DNA from: Thuidium tamariscinum
Lineage: Eukaryota; Streptophyta; Bryopsida; Hypnales; Thuidiaceae
Direction: 5' to 3'
Assembly (NCBI GenBank): GCA_947034885.2
Contig: OX344754.2
Coordinates: forward strand, 14,340,501-14,404,500
DNA length: 64,000 nt
Positions 23,760-36,258 of the stretch are shown in pieces. The notes under the pieces were generated by a model. It saw only the letters and a list, made by a program, of their open reading frames with translations, did not search any database and had not been told where the DNA came from. Every line of letters begins with the position of its first letter. Position 1 is the first letter of the stretch. Position numbers and translations under genes: made by a program.

Positions 23760-24060
23760 GTTGAGTTTGCACTCACTGATTCTGAACTCTCAACCCCTGG
23801 ACTCCGAACTCCCTCCTTGGACTCTGAACTCCCAGCCCTGGACTCTGACTCACGGACCCCCCAGACTGCCGCTCACGAACCCCCCCCAGACTGTACTCAC
23901 AGACCCCCAGGTGGCGCCACGTGGTGGGGCGTGATTAGCCCGCCTCCTAGTCCGTTGGTCACCCCCGTGTTGGTCCTCTCATGTTGGTCGCTGCTGGACT
24001 GGCTAATCGATCTGGCCTTCGCTGGACAGGTTGGTCCCTTGGGCCAGTTTTGGTTTTAGA
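23760..24060. repeat. GC-rich patch with a 21-bp minisatellite
   Basis: At 23780-23855 the unit CTGAACTC(C/T)C...CC(C/T)TGGACT recurs about 3.5 times, followed by C-rich repeats of GACCCCCCAGACTG type. The patch is strikingly GC-rich against its AT-rich surroundings. A 156-codon plus-strand frame (23589-24059) spans it, but its composition follows the repeat and I do not call it a gene. Confidence 0.6.
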
Positions 24061-27000
24061 CCTTGATTTTGTTTTTTTAATATCTTTAAAAATGGAAATA
24101 GAATCTATAACTACTAAAGATGGGTATCACTAATCTAGCCAATTTCTCACAACGGTCAATTGTTATTAGTCCGATGACTTGAGAAATTGTTTAACACACA
24201 CGGTTTTTCACCACGAAGGTATTGTATGCATATTATGGAGATATGGCTTTGGGCTCTAATGACCTCACTTAAATGGTTGAAGAGAGTCAAATCTTCGCCG
24301 TCTTAAGTTTTTGTAATAGTATTTTAAGAATTGTATTCGCAAAAGGAGGTACAAATGACAGTGTTTGAATCAGACTTTCACATTGAATTCTTAAAATGTC
24401 TTAGTATTTCAAGATTTCGTGTCCACAGGAGGTACACATGACAATGCTTAAACCAAACTTTGGCGTTTAATACTTGAAATTTCCATGAATCGAGTGACCA
24501 ACAAGTAGATGAGAATCGATCTTAGCATAAAAGTCTGAATGAAAATCAATTGAAGGGGCCCTAAGCCTTCAAACATAAAAGAAAACAATTCAACTTGGCC
24601 AAGTTTTTTTATCCAAGCGGTGCTCCGACCGCGTAGGTAGCACAAATAAAAAGACTGGAAACAAAGTGTCGGTGCAAGAAATAAGGGTACTGGCAACCTC
24701 GAGGGGCCCTTATATACCCGTGGTTGGACCCCTCTCGGTAATTGCCAGTGAAAACACTTTGTTACTTCCTACTCTAAACTACCCTAATGTAATTCCAAAA
24801 TAATACTTGTTTAATGGTGGAAATTTCTAAAAACATCCCCATTTGGCTAATGAAATTTTGGCCAAATCAAATCCAAGATCTTAACCCAAGATATTTTGGA
24901 ATTAACCCTAATTTACATAGATATTTTGCAAATTAACCAAAACTCATTTTGAAAATTGTCTTTATTTAGCCCAAAGATGGCTTTTTATGCAAGAAAGAGA
25001 TCTTGACCAAATCCAATCTTTGATTTTCCAAGAGATATTTCCAAAATCACTCTCAATTAACCGCAATTAACGATTAAAAAGTTAAACTAAGAGCTGACCC
25101 TCTCTATCTTTTAGGGAACAACTCGAAATGGAAAACCGTCTGCGCCATTGTCTTCACAAGACCCCAATTAGCCTAAAAGACCCCTTACCCCTCACTCCTA
25201 AGCCGTTTGCGTGCCCAAATTGGAATTACGGTAACTCCAATTAAAAGTCAAAAATCTAACTTTTAGAATTTGCACATTTTGATGAATCTATCAAGCCAGG
25301 GTTGTTAGCAATGTCTGTGAGAGTAAGGAATGGCTCCTTATTTGCGACAATCGGACATCATTCGCTCCTGATACGCCGGTCAACCCGCCACCAAATTGTA
25401 GATTCCATTGAAATTCGATGTCAATGCCGGTTCTGGTAGTTGGGAATGTCGGAATGTCGGAATGTCTTCAAACTTGACCGGGCACTTATTAAAAATACAA
25501 AAACCTATCCTAATTTTTAGTGAGATTTTACCGCATCATACATAATTTCTAGGAATTTACGAACATTTCTACGTGCGGTTGACTTCCTATGGAGTCAGCG
25601 TGGAATTTCGAAAAAATCCTAAATAATTTGAATAACATCTAGGGTACTCCTAGATTCTTAGTGTAAGTTCCACGCAACCTTGCACTAGTCTAATTTTAGT
25701 AATTTGGAATTACTTTGTCCAATTGGACAATTTAATTCCAGATGTCCGAGAATCTTGGACAATTGGTTAATTCTTGTTCGCTCCTGGCATGCTCCCACCC
25801 TTGGAGCACCTTTCTGTAGTCTTCAATCTCCAATCCTCCATCTTTCATCTTGTAAAATTCCACTTCTCCAAGTCATTTGTAATTGTTTTACTTTTCAATT
25901 CAATTTGTCCCAAAATTGAATTCAAGCCTTGGTAAATCTTTTAGGCTCGTAGTAGACTCTTTTGGCTTAGTCAGTATGTCATGTGCATCCTTAAAATTTT
26001 GATTTTGCACAGATAGACATTAGGACTGACTAACTCTTATTTCCTTATTTCTCTCGGAACTACTAAATCTTCACACAAACTTTCTTTGGAGACTTAGAAT
26101 AATACAAATTCTTAGAATTAGGAATTTTCCACCTTCTAAATTGGTTTTCCACCATTTTGGTATAGACTGACACCAAAACTCCTTTAACACTCTTTTTATG
26201 TCTTTTTCTTGTATAATTTTGCTAGATTTTGCTATTTAATCGCGAAAAATAGACCCAGAGTCCTGAGTGCCATCTCGAGGGCTCACATAGCTCAACCTTT
26301 ATTAAATCAAAATAATACAACTTTTGTTATTTTATGTTTGTGGCTTTGTGCACTAATTGGACAAGTCTATACAATGCAAGAGGGGTAGAAGTAGATGGTA
26401 GCTAATGTGACACTAGACCATCAATTTTTTTATGACTTTTTCAAAATAAAAAATTTAATCTAAAACTTTTTTTTATCAAGGCCACTGGAATGGAAGGTCC
26501 CATACTAACTTCTCCAAGCCCACATGGTCCTAATTCAACCTCTAAGGTAGAATTACCTATTCTAGACAACCCCCCTTTAATGGCTTTATAGGCTAATCTA
26601 TTCTAAACAATGCTTGGATGCACTACTTCTTAAAAAAGATTCTTTGTTTGTACCTTCTCATCCAATTATCTTTCTTCTTTCATTGCTTACAAAGAAGTGT
26701 GAGAGCTAACCATAATAGGTGAGTCTATGAAACTGGAATGGGTCCTTATGAAAAATCTATGTTTGTATTAAATAAAATATTCATTTTTGAGTTAAAGAGT
26801 TATTTTTTTGTATTCTACCTCATCCTTATGTTTGCATACATTGAGTTCAATTTCCCACTAAATTTCCTACATCTTCCATACTGAAATGCTTAAGTTATCT
26901 ATTATAGGTATTTCTACCTTACCCCTTTATTTTCATCCAATCCCAATTGTGCTCTTCTTTGTCCAATCAACCTTCACCCTTTTTCTTTTTCATCCATTCT

Positions 27001-27757
27001 ACTTTCACCCTGTTCAATTGTTGATGCATTTGTAGACATAGGAGGTTGTTGTTACTCACTTGTGTATTAATGGAGGAGGCCTATAAAGTACCCATCAAAG
27101 AGCTAAATGTGAATTTTGTGGAGGTGAAAATTCTTGAATTATTTTTCAGTAAATTATTTTTGAAAGACAAGTAGAATTGGTATCTAATTAATCCAAGTTG
27201 TTTCATATTTTTTGGAGCTCTGTCAAATTAGTTATGAAATTTTGAAGTTGAAATGGCATAGGGCTTTAAAACTGCCTCCTCCCCCCTCAAATGTACACTA
27301 TTTGTACATTCTTGTAAAGATGAAAAGTAGCATGTACACAAACAATGTACATTTGAGAAAACTTGTAGGCAATTTTACAACTTGAGCAATTTTAGAGCTA
27401 CTTCCCTTAGTAGAAGAATTGTTGTCATTTTCATTTGTTGTAAAGCTAGGGCTTACTATTAAGACACATATCATCTTCATATGCTTTCCATTGCAATTCA
27501 CTACATATATAAAGGCAATACTTAGGAATAATTAAAGTCCCTTGAACCAATGATAGAAGAGAATGATTATTTATATGTTCTCTTTGGTATATAGTTTCAA
27601 ATTTCAACAAACACATTGCTTTTCTTCTTGTGTATTGTACTTTGATTTGCATCCTTTAGTAATTTTGTACTTTTGATTTGTCTTTTTATTCTCAACATTG
27701 ACATTAATTTGTTGTTTTTGTTTCGTTCTTTGGAATTCATAATAAATACACACACTT

Positions 27758-28016
27758 GAGTTATTTGTAAAGTCCCCCCCACTTTGGGCATGACTATTTT
27801 TGAAATTGATAAGGCAAGTATAGTTGAAGCGTCAAACTTTTTTGCAAGATACTTATATCATACAACTTCAAAAGTAGGGACCAAACTTTTTTAGACACCA
27901 TTTTGATGGAAAAATAAGTTTCATACCCACTTTTATTTTGACTTTTTTAACTCAACCAGCTTTTTCACAAAACTCATGAGTTAAAACCCCGGTTTAGTGT
28001 ACTTTACAAATAACTC
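27758..28016. mobile_element. MITE with GAGTTATTTGTAAAGT ends
   Basis: GAGTTATTTGTAAAGT at 27758 is matched by its exact reverse complement ACTTTACAAATAACTC at 28001-28016. 259 bp, non-coding. No clear target duplication, so the superfamily is open. Confidence 0.7.
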
Positions 28017-30119
28017 AACTGTCATTAAAACAATCCATCTATTGTCATTGAGTGGCAAAGCACTTTGAAAGTCAGACTTACTTATTTTCTCAAACAACAA
28101 TTAAATTGGACCACCTTGTATTAGCACTAGCCATGCCTTGACACCCTATAGCAATAAAAAAAGAAGTCATATTTCAAATAATGGTATCTCTAGCGTTTTT
28201 GGTGCTTTACATGGACATGAAGCACCAACAATGTAAGGAACGCATAGTAGCTAGGGTTTGCAAGGACAAAGAATTGAAGAAATCAATATTAAATTTTTAA
28301 GAAAAAATTCTACACAATTTGGAAGCCATTAAGCGTGGGATGTAGAAGAGATGAAGAATTTGAAATAATTGTAGTACAAGGCCCTTTTGATCTATGTCAC
28401 TTGCATCATTTTCAATCTTTCAATTAAATGCAATTGTTGCATCATTTTGCTTTTGGTGTTTTGAGTTTTTTTGTTTTTTTGTGTGTGGTTGTCCATGGTG
28501 ATGTCATTCACAACAAAACAGAATGCAATTCATATTCTTTTTCATTGTAGTTTTTTTCAATAATAACAAATTTGACAAATTGTAAGAAGATTACATTTAT
28601 ATTTTTAATTAGAATGGAGAATGTAAGTTCTATTTTGCTCTAGTGGTTGTCATATTCTAAAGAACAATTTCAAATATCCTATTTAAGAATACATCTCACT
28701 CAACTTGGTGTTACTCTAATTTGGGTGAGTGCATAAATTGACCTTTGTTAATTAGAGAACTATAGTCAAGTTTGCATCTTATGTAAATATTTCACCAAAG
28801 TAGCCTCCTCTAGTCATCTTTGAATTTAACTCCCTTTTTTCCCTCTCAATCTTGAAAAGGTGGTTCCATATACATAATCTCAATACATAAGAGTTTCATT
28901 GTTGTGGCATGTTTTGATTTATAAAGGAGCAGTAGATTAAGACTAATAATGCTCATCACTTGCCTTGTATAAATTTTCAATAAGGATAGAAACTTCATTG
29001 GTTTTGCCATTGAGAGAATTTTGAAAGAAATCTCTATATCTATTAGCCAATATTAACTTAGTGAGTGCAAATCCACAAAATCCAAATGCAAGAGAGTTTT
29101 GTTGTTGTGGCATGTTTTAATTGGTTAAACAATAAAAAAGAAGTCAAACAACTCAACTCTCCTACATGAGGATTTTGTCAAATAATTGCAAATTAGGCCA
29201 AGTCATCAAAAATAATCACAAGTCAATACCAACCTCACCACCCACCACTTGGTAAGCCCTAACCAACAATTATTTTTGATAAATTAGCTTGCTTTGCAAC
29301 TATATAAACAATATCTTGTCAAGGTGATAGGGGCAATATTGACCATGGTTTGTTCCAAGTGCTATTCCATTGTCTTCATTTCTAAGTGCCTTTTTCTATT
29401 TTTGTTTTTCACTCCCATTGTTGTCGTGCACTCAGTGTGCTTGGTTTGGTCCCCTAATTTACGTAGAAATATCATGTTTGTCTTTGCTTAATGTTGTTGT
29501 ATTTCAATCTCCTAGTTTGTGAAGCTTATAAGGGCAATGCTAGCTTTTAATTTATGAAAAAGATATACATAAATGATGCCATATCTACGTACTGTGTCAA
29601 TCGTGGGATACAAAGATTCATATGGCTCAATGTAGCCTGCTAATGTTCTACTAATTGAAAAAATTGTGTTTTGGAATCCAATGTATGGTGTTTGTCACAG
29701 GGAAGGCAGGAAGCTTTACTCGATGCAGCATCAAACAAAATGCACTATCTTTCCCACATTCTACTGTTCATGAAAGGGAAAAGTATGAATTCATTACTTG
29801 ACCATGTGGTAAAGTGTGAGTTCAACAAACACTTAACACATAAAGAGGGAAATCTTTGTATCTTTCCCACATGTTAAAACACTTTCCAAAAAAATGTGAT
29901 TTTACCATGTGGTTCTTTGTTGTAGAAATTATCCCATAAGCATTGTCGTTGATGAGACTTTCATGGAGTATAAGAGGCAAGTCTTTCTAGAGTAATTTCA
30001 TGGTTTGTACTTCCGGTATGTCCAAGTAGTACATATTGTATTGTACAATGTGTTTTACATTATATAGTAAACTATATTTTGTAAGTAAATATAAGATAAA
30101 AATATATAATAAAAGAAAT
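28017..30119. other. Intergenic, no recognisable gene
   Basis: AT-rich. Short frames at 29294-29491 and 29671-29877 (+) are not recognisable. A TATA-rich run lies at 30060-30110. Confidence 0.4.
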
Positions 30120-31242
30120 CACTAGAAGAAAATCACGTCCGCTGCAACCAACTGATATGCAACTATGTGTCCTACACGACTTCCTTGCAACTACAACCCT
30201 CTGTATTTGCACCAAATTTAATGTTTACACTACTATAGTCGCAAAGTAGTTGCAAAATAGTTGTAGATTGAAGTTTCGAGTTGCATGTAGTTGCAAAGCA
30301 GTTGCAGGTTGAAGTTTGGATTACATAAATCTAACAAAAGAATTTCTGTGATGTATTCTACATTCAAAATGTAGATTTTTTTGTGATGTATTCTACATTC
30401 AAAATTCATCATACTTGTCGACATGGACCACTTTAGGTTTTGTAGAATCGAGTGTGTCAAACTACAATTGGGAATAATCTAATTTTGACTACAATTCAAC
30501 TAGAATGCAACTACTTTGCAACTAGAATACAACTAGAAAATAATTAAATCAACTTTTATATCAATTGTCCCATCTCAATTGTCAAGAATACCATTAGATT
30601 GTATGGATAAGAGCTGTAAGTTATACCATCTTTAAGTAATAAAGTTTAATATTACAATTGTAATATTTCTACACTTTGTAGATTCTTACAACTTGCAAAT
30701 TTCTACAATTTGTAGATTTCTACAATTTATAGAAATCTACAAATATTTAAAGCATAAAAAATTTTAAAACTTTTGAAATTTAAAGTTTTGTAAACTTGTG
30801 AAATCTATTTAATATCAATATTTGAATTTGATCATCTAAAAAAAGCTAGATCTAAAATTCTAAAATCTACAGATCATTGAGATTCAATTTTTGAAATCTA
30901 CAATCATTAAGATAAAAAAATTTATAAATCTATATATCTACAAGTTACAAACTAGTTGCAAAGCAATCAAAAACTAATTGCAAAACAATCGCAAACTAAA
31001 TGCAAAGCAGTTGCATACAAGTTGCACAAAAGCAAGTTCCATGTCAAAAGACTTCATTGATGAAGTTCCACCTAGACTATCTAATGAAAAACAATCTTTT
31101 CGATTTTGCAACTACATTGCAACTAGTGCAACTTGTCCACTACAATTGCGGACTTCAAATTATCACCCAGTTGTAAATGTGTTATTCAACTACAAAACTA
31201 GTTGCTAACTGCAATTGCAAAAAACCCGATTTTCTTCTAGTA
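30120..31242. mobile_element. CACTA-like non-autonomous element
   Basis: Begins CACTAGAAGAAAATC and ends GATTTTCTTCTAGTA (the expected final G is A). The flanks are AAT on both sides (30117-30119 and 31243-31245), the 3-bp duplication of CACTA elements. Both subterminal regions are packed with GTTGCAA / TTGCAACTA motifs in both orientations, like the transposase-binding arrays of En/Spm elements. 1,123 bp, non-coding. Confidence 0.8.
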
Positions 31243-31650
31243 AATGTATGTTAATGTTCTCCAAGATTTTCAGACTCTTTTCTCCAATTTATTTAATACC
31301 TTCCATACTCCATTACCACAAGGTAATCTATTACTAAGAGGAACTACATTCCTATGGTAATCGATTACCATGAGGTAATGGCCATATTTTTCCCTCTTTG
31401 GAATTTTTTGATGTCTAGGTAAAGTTCAGGTAAACTCTTCGTTGATTCCCATGAGGGATTGGACTCTACCTTCCCTGTGTGTGTAATAAGGTAGGAAGTC
31501 TATAAATTGACCATCTAAAGGTTGGAATTGAATTTTGGAAAGGTAAAACATCTTGAAATGTTTTTTTTTAGTAAACTTTCCTTGAAAGACAAGTGAAATA
31601 GGCATATAATCCAAGTTGTGTCATATTTTTTGGAGCTTTGTGGAATTAGT

Positions 31651-32382
31651 GGGTCATTGCAAGGAACACCTGTCCTATTTGTTGCGTTTTGCAACAATAC
31701 TCATGAATTTTTCAAGAGTACTATAAAATCAGAAAACTAATTTAAATTTTTTTTAAAAATATTAATAATTTATATATCTCTAAAATGAAGGTTTTCACTG
31801 AAGGAAATTGATAGAAAAATTCTCTAAGTAGGAGAACTTGAAAAGTGCCAAATCTCAAGAAATAGGTACTTTGATTCAAAAATTAGGGAAAAATATTAAA
31901 AATAAGTATTTTCAAAAAATAAAAAGTGACCATTTGCAACAACTTTATGGAGATGGTCATTCACAAAAAAAACCACCAAAATAATATTTTATATGTTTCA
32001 AAATACAAGCAGAAGGGAGCTCACTTTGTAGACCTCCACACCTCACAAAATTAACTTTTTTTTTAAATCCTTCCCTGGAGAGGTAGAAATCTACTAGAAG
32101 ACCATTTCATCTAAATTTCATCTCAAAATCATTAAAAAAAGGTATAGCTCAGGTACTAAAAAACCCTAAATTGTCAAGTGTGACATCCAATTGGGGTCTA
32201 TTTTTGGATAGTAAAATATTTTTGAAAATTATGAAAAAATCAAGGAAGGTGTATAATAGTTATGAGTACCTTCCCTATAAATCTTGAGTCATTTGGAGCT
32301 AAAACACAAAAGTTATGGCCAAAAAACTGATCAGCATGCAACGTGTGACATAAAATAGGACAGGTGTTTCTTGCAATGACCC
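31651..32382. mobile_element. MITE of the GGGTCATTGCAAGAAACAC family, copy 3
   Basis: The left end GGGTCATTGCAAGGAACACC and right end GGTGTTTCTTGCAATGACCC are inverted, continuing through TGTCCTATTT to about 30 bp. TAGT flanks both sides (31647-31650 and 32383-32386). 732 bp, non-coding. Confidence 0.88.
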
Positions 32383-32982
32383 TAGTTACAAATTTTTGAA
32401 GTTAAAAAAAAAGTAATCATTTGTGGTCATCAAAAGTGACCACCTCCTAAAATGTGCAAATTTGGTACATTGAAAAAAACAAAATGTACCTCTAAGTCAT
32501 GTTCTCTTTCTCTAATCAAAGTTCGGGCCTCCTACCTTACACCCCTATAAGCAATGCCTTCAATATCAATGCCTAGCCACACCCTTCCATCTGCCATCCT
32601 ATGGTGTCTCTAGTGTGCCAAAAAAAACCAAGTCTTTAATGGCAAGAGCATCTGCAGCCTAATTCTACCCGTAAGTGAAAAGTGGAGCCAATTGTGAGCC
32701 GTTTGGAGTCAGTTGAAGACTTCAAAGAAATCCGGTTCTCGCAGGAGCTGTGACTACCCTATTCTTAACGCATATTAGCTTCCCAAAGCTCGGTAGCATC
32801 CTCATTGACATTAAGCGGGGGTACTTCAACTCTAAAACCTAGCTATGAAAGAAGTACGTTTGCTGCCACTCGCACGACTCCACGTGCACTAGTTTACAAA
32901 CAATTTGCGTTACCTAGTACCCAACAGATTATTGCAGGAGAGGTTATTGAAAAAAGGAAAGAGAGGCAAGAAATGCCTCTAC

Positions 32983-33065
32983 CTCGATCACTGCATTTAC
33001 AGGAGCTGTTCTGATAACTTTCACAGGATCAATGAATCCAGCTTTCACCACATCTATGTACTCTC
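32983..33065 (-). pseudogene. Orphan exon of mitochondrial-type chaperonin 60
   Basis: The minus strand has an acceptor (ATCTTTGCAG), 83 coding bases reading GEYIDVVKAGFIDPVKVIRT then APVNAVIE, and a donor-like GTAGAG. The conserved mitochondrial HSP60 segment near the C terminus (GEYVDMVKAGIIDPLKVIRT) is an unmistakable match. No other chaperonin exons were found within several kb, so this is a stranded fragment with its splice sites, not a gene. The ALVDAAS that normally follows is altered to APVNAV. Confidence 0.75.
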
Positions 33066-33116
33066 CTGCAAAGATAAACATGCAGAAACATGATACCATT
33101 AGTGTTTGTCTGAATT

Positions 33117-33250
33117 CTACTGGATCTTGTTCAACAAGCTACCAGCATCACGGTCTGCATAATGCTCCAAATTAGCCGTGAAAACTTCAAATAATTGATA
33201 ACATCCGTTCGACTCCACATCAAAATCACCAATGTGAGTGAAAAAGCCTC
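33117..33250 (-). pseudogene. Exon-like relic of unknown family
   Basis: After an acceptor (TTCCTTGCACAG) the minus strand is open for 44 codons: GGFFTHIGDFDVESNGCYQL then FEVFTANLEHYADRDAGSLL, then NKIQ and a stop. Its composition looks like real protein. I do not recognise it. It lies 51 bases upstream (minus sense) of the chaperonin exon and may have been captured together with it. Confidence 0.35.
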
Positions 33251-33924
33251 CTGTGCAAGGAAGAAACACAATATAGGCACCATCAGTGAGAGATGAGTCT
33301 CTCAAAACTCAGCAATCACTACCAACCTGTTTAGATTCTATTTCACACTCATTGGCATGATGCTTTAGATCCCAAGAACCATTATACAAACAATTGCACT
33401 AATGTCAATGGAAGGATTTGCAAAATTACAATAACGTCCAAGAAGAAGAAGAAAGCTCCTGCTCAACGAGAAAGAGTATATTCTAGAATTTCACAGCTGT
33501 TGCATGACAAAAAATCGAATTATTTTTACACATGAAGCCTTCAAGCCCAAATTAACCAAGGATTCGATCAAGGTTTTCAGAATAAACAAATTGATTGATG
33601 TGTCTTAAGTGAGTCACAAAGGTCAAATTTCATATCTCTGGAATAAGAACAGACCGTCGCTTGTGATAGCCAAAATGAAATAAAGGTGAACGAAAGAAAA
33701 CATCCACCTCCTGCCGAATACCATCAGCTTCCTATTATGAACAAGACTTCATAAATACAACTAAAACACCTCAGTAACCTAAAAATCTAAAATCTAAAAA
33801 TGATAGAACTGTACCTTGGAACTGCTCCGAGCCCAAACAGATCATCTGCACTTCTGCAACATATGGCAAAAAAGCTCACGAGGAAAAATACACTTCAAGA
33901 TCAAGTTGAGGCACACGATGCTGT

Positions 33925-34077
33925 ACTGCAGAGTGGCCGAGAGACTGAGATAAATCATTCACTTCTTCCAGAAGACAATCATGATCTGAACCTTCTAATC
34001 AGCAAAGACACTTCCTTGAAATCTTATCGGACTACCACCACAGTATCTTCGTTCTCGGCAATTGTGGAACAACTTCA
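33925..34077 (-). pseudogene. Decayed extra copy of the NFKBIL1-like C-terminal segment, copy B
   Basis: Immediately after the stop codon at 34078 the minus strand reads VPQLPRTKILWW*SDKI and, after another stop, LEEVNDLSQSL. This is a degraded duplicate of the gene's own C terminus, matching the relic at 5690-5842 including both stops. Confidence 0.75.
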
Positions 34078-35160
34078 TCAAACGCTGCTGTAAAGTTGAT
34101 GGAGAGCCTGAGACAATTCATTCACTCGCTCCCGAACTCGTTCCAGATCAGAACCCCGTAATCTGGAACGATACTTCTGTAAAAACTTATCCGGGTGCCA
34201 CCTCAGTATCTCCTTTCTCAGCAACTGTTTGTGCTCTGAAGGAGGAGCATTGTGCAAGACAATTCTCGATAACTCGGCCTCCTTGCCCTTCTCCATCGGA
34301 AAGGGTATATCAGAATAGCCAAGAAATTGATTACCAGATTCGGAAAATTTCTTCCAGGAAATCTCATAACGCTTGTATCGGTCCACGCTCTTCTTCTGCA
34401 AAACGCGCTCCCTCCATGCTTTGTCCTTGGCAATCTCCTCCTCAAGGATCCGCTTGGCCTCCCGATTTCGCTTCTCCTCCCGATTTTGCTTCTCCTGCTC
34501 CCGTTTCCAACTGTCATTCAACTCTTTGAGCCGTCGCTTGTTATGGTCATCGTAGTACAGAAACTCCGACCAATCTTTTCTAAACCAGTCCTTTTTAGGT
34601 TGTGGCTTGCCCCAACTACTACACCAGCATTCATTGTCACTCCACTCGTCTGCTGAACGAGTGCCCCAGTCCTGAGGCTCCACATACGTCCTTTTAGGCT
34701 TCTTGAAGCTCTCTTCCTTCTCCTTCCGCAGTCTCTCGAGTCGAGCCTCGACTGCACTCAACGGAGTGACCCCCTCGAAATTCACGGCATGCATGTCTCC
34801 GCCTGCCTCTCTCAACATAGCAATGATGCCCGTAAAACCATATCGTGCTGCAATGTGCAGTGGGGTGTTCCCCTTCGCGTCTTGAGCTGCGAGATCTGCA
34901 CCTTGTGAGATCAAAAACTGCACCATCCCCCGTGAGCCAGCGTAGCAAGCATGGTGCAAAGGGGTTAAACCGTCCGCATCCATGCAGTTAATGTCAATAT
35001 TACTTTGTTGTCTCCTCTTCTTCACAAAATACTCACCGTTCTCGTGAAGAACACTCAGTACGCGTGCGAGTTTTCCCGTTGCTGCCGCCTGGAGCAGCTT
35101 CCTCTTCACCTTCTCCACCTTCTCTTCCTGCAAAAGATCGTGCACAAAGCTGCTCATCAC
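34078..35160 (-). CDS. NFKBIL1-like ankyrin-repeat protein, shortened copy
   Basis: A 360-residue intronless paralogue of the 443-residue protein at 5843-7174. It keeps the N-terminal helix, the ankyrin block (GLTPLHHACYAGSRGMVQFL, GNTPLHIAARYGFTGIIAML), the coiled-coil region and a C terminus identical from AKRILEEEIAKDKAWRERVL to the end. It lacks a clean in-frame 77-residue block (residues 46-122 of the long copy) holding the basic and Ser/Asp-rich putative nuclear-localisation segment. A second acidic/basic stretch (about 275-300 of the long copy) is replaced by a short DDHNKRR segment. It gained an in-frame NREEKRNREAKR duplication. Loss in frame with no stops argues it is, or recently was, translated. 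Same ATG position as the long copy, with a five-to-eight residue difference at the N terminus. Confidence 0.85.
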   Translation of the reverse strand: MMSSFVHDLLQEEKVEKVKRKLLQAAATGKLARVLSVLHENGEYFVKKRRQQSNIDINCMDADGLTPLHHACYAGSRGMVQFLISQGADLAAQDAKGNTPLHIAARYGFTGIIAMLREAGGDMHAVNFEGVTPLSAVEARLERLRKEKEESFKKPKRTYVEPQDWGTRSADEWSDNECWCSSWGKPQPKKDWFRKDWSEFLYYDDHNKRRLKELNDSWKREQEKQNREEKRNREAKRILEEEIAKDKAWRERVLQKKSVDRYKRYEISWKKFSESGNQFLGYSDIPFPMEKGKEAELSRIVLHNAPPSEHKQLLRKEILRWHPDKFLQKYRSRLRGSDLERVRERVNELSQALHQLYSSV

Positions 35161-36258
35161 TACACAATTCTAGATCCCCACAAAATCTTTACGTACCCTC
35201 AAACCTAAATTAAGCTCCAGAAATCGATCGATCACTATTACTCATTTATTCCATGCAGCGAAATGATTTAAGGAATTTCAAACCTCAGAATGGTGAGACG
35301 GAACTTAGTGGGCAGGACGTCAACAACACTCTGTAATGCGATCGTCCATGCTCCTCCTGAAAGCTCCAGAAATCACTCATAAAACTACAGTTTATATAAG
35401 TTTGTCTGACTCTTTGTACTGTGCCTTTTGCGTTTTGGGTTCGTTGGATGTACCTTTTACTTTTCACGTTCGGAAACTTCCGATACATTGCCAGTCTCTA
35501 AGATGAGGTAGGAGCACCCAAGATGTTTTGTTTTTTTTACAAATGGTGATGTGGCCGGCCTTTCTTTCAAGAAGGTTTTAAGTTGAATGGTTTTAACTTA
35601 AGGGGCTTTAATTGAAGGAGACCAATTTTGAGTATATGATTTTGAATATGTAATTTTTGTATACAATTTTGGCTTTGCATAACAGATGAAATGAGGTTTT
35701 AGAAGTATGTTGGCAACAGTAAAGAAGGCTATTATTTCTATCTGGCATTTTTTTTTCACATTTATCATCATTTTTTTTTCTATAAGCTTGAAGCATCCCA
35801 TTTTTATTGTGGAAATTGGGCATTTAATTGCCTAAAAAAACAACCCTGGGAGCACCCATCACAATTGATTTAAGCAATTTCACCATACTTGGAGTCACCT
35901 TTCTCCTAAAAGGATATTTTTGGAGTATTAGCAATTGAGAATCATAAATTTAAAAAAAATAGAATTTTTGGATAAGGCATCTTATCTTTAGGAATTTTCA
36001 ACTGACTAGGACTCACTAGGACACCTAAATATGCACTTCTAGGAAAGCTACCTTCATTTTCACACCAAAATTTAAAAAATTAAAGCCCACCAACCACAAT
36101 TAAGCATGCGAATGGTTCCAAGGTACTTTAGAGAGCACTTTTAAAAGAGTTCTATTGTCAAACAATGACTCTATTGAAATTAATGGATGTTCTTACCTTA
36201 TATCCTATTAGTGAGGGTGCATTATTAATGTCACTAATTCATTAACTTTAGTAGATGG

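Larger units (their letters stand above)
22460..27757. other. Long gene-free stretch, possible ancient retroelement debris
   Basis: 5.3 kb with no frame I can assign. It holds a direct repeat (23057-23290), a GC-rich patch with a minisatellite (23760-24060) and a pair of GAGGTACA(A/C)ATGACA repeats (24342 and 24429). Its base composition is more even than that of the MITE-rich flanks, which could mean an old LTR element, but no polymerase, gag or integrase motif was seen. Confidence 0.35.

Noticed and set aside
23589-24059. 156-codon plus-strand frame
   Set aside because: Its composition follows the GC-rich minisatellite; no homologue recognised.
22460-26330. LTR retrotransposon
   Set aside because: No pair of LTRs, primer-binding site or pol motif could be seen by eye, so only noted as possible debris.
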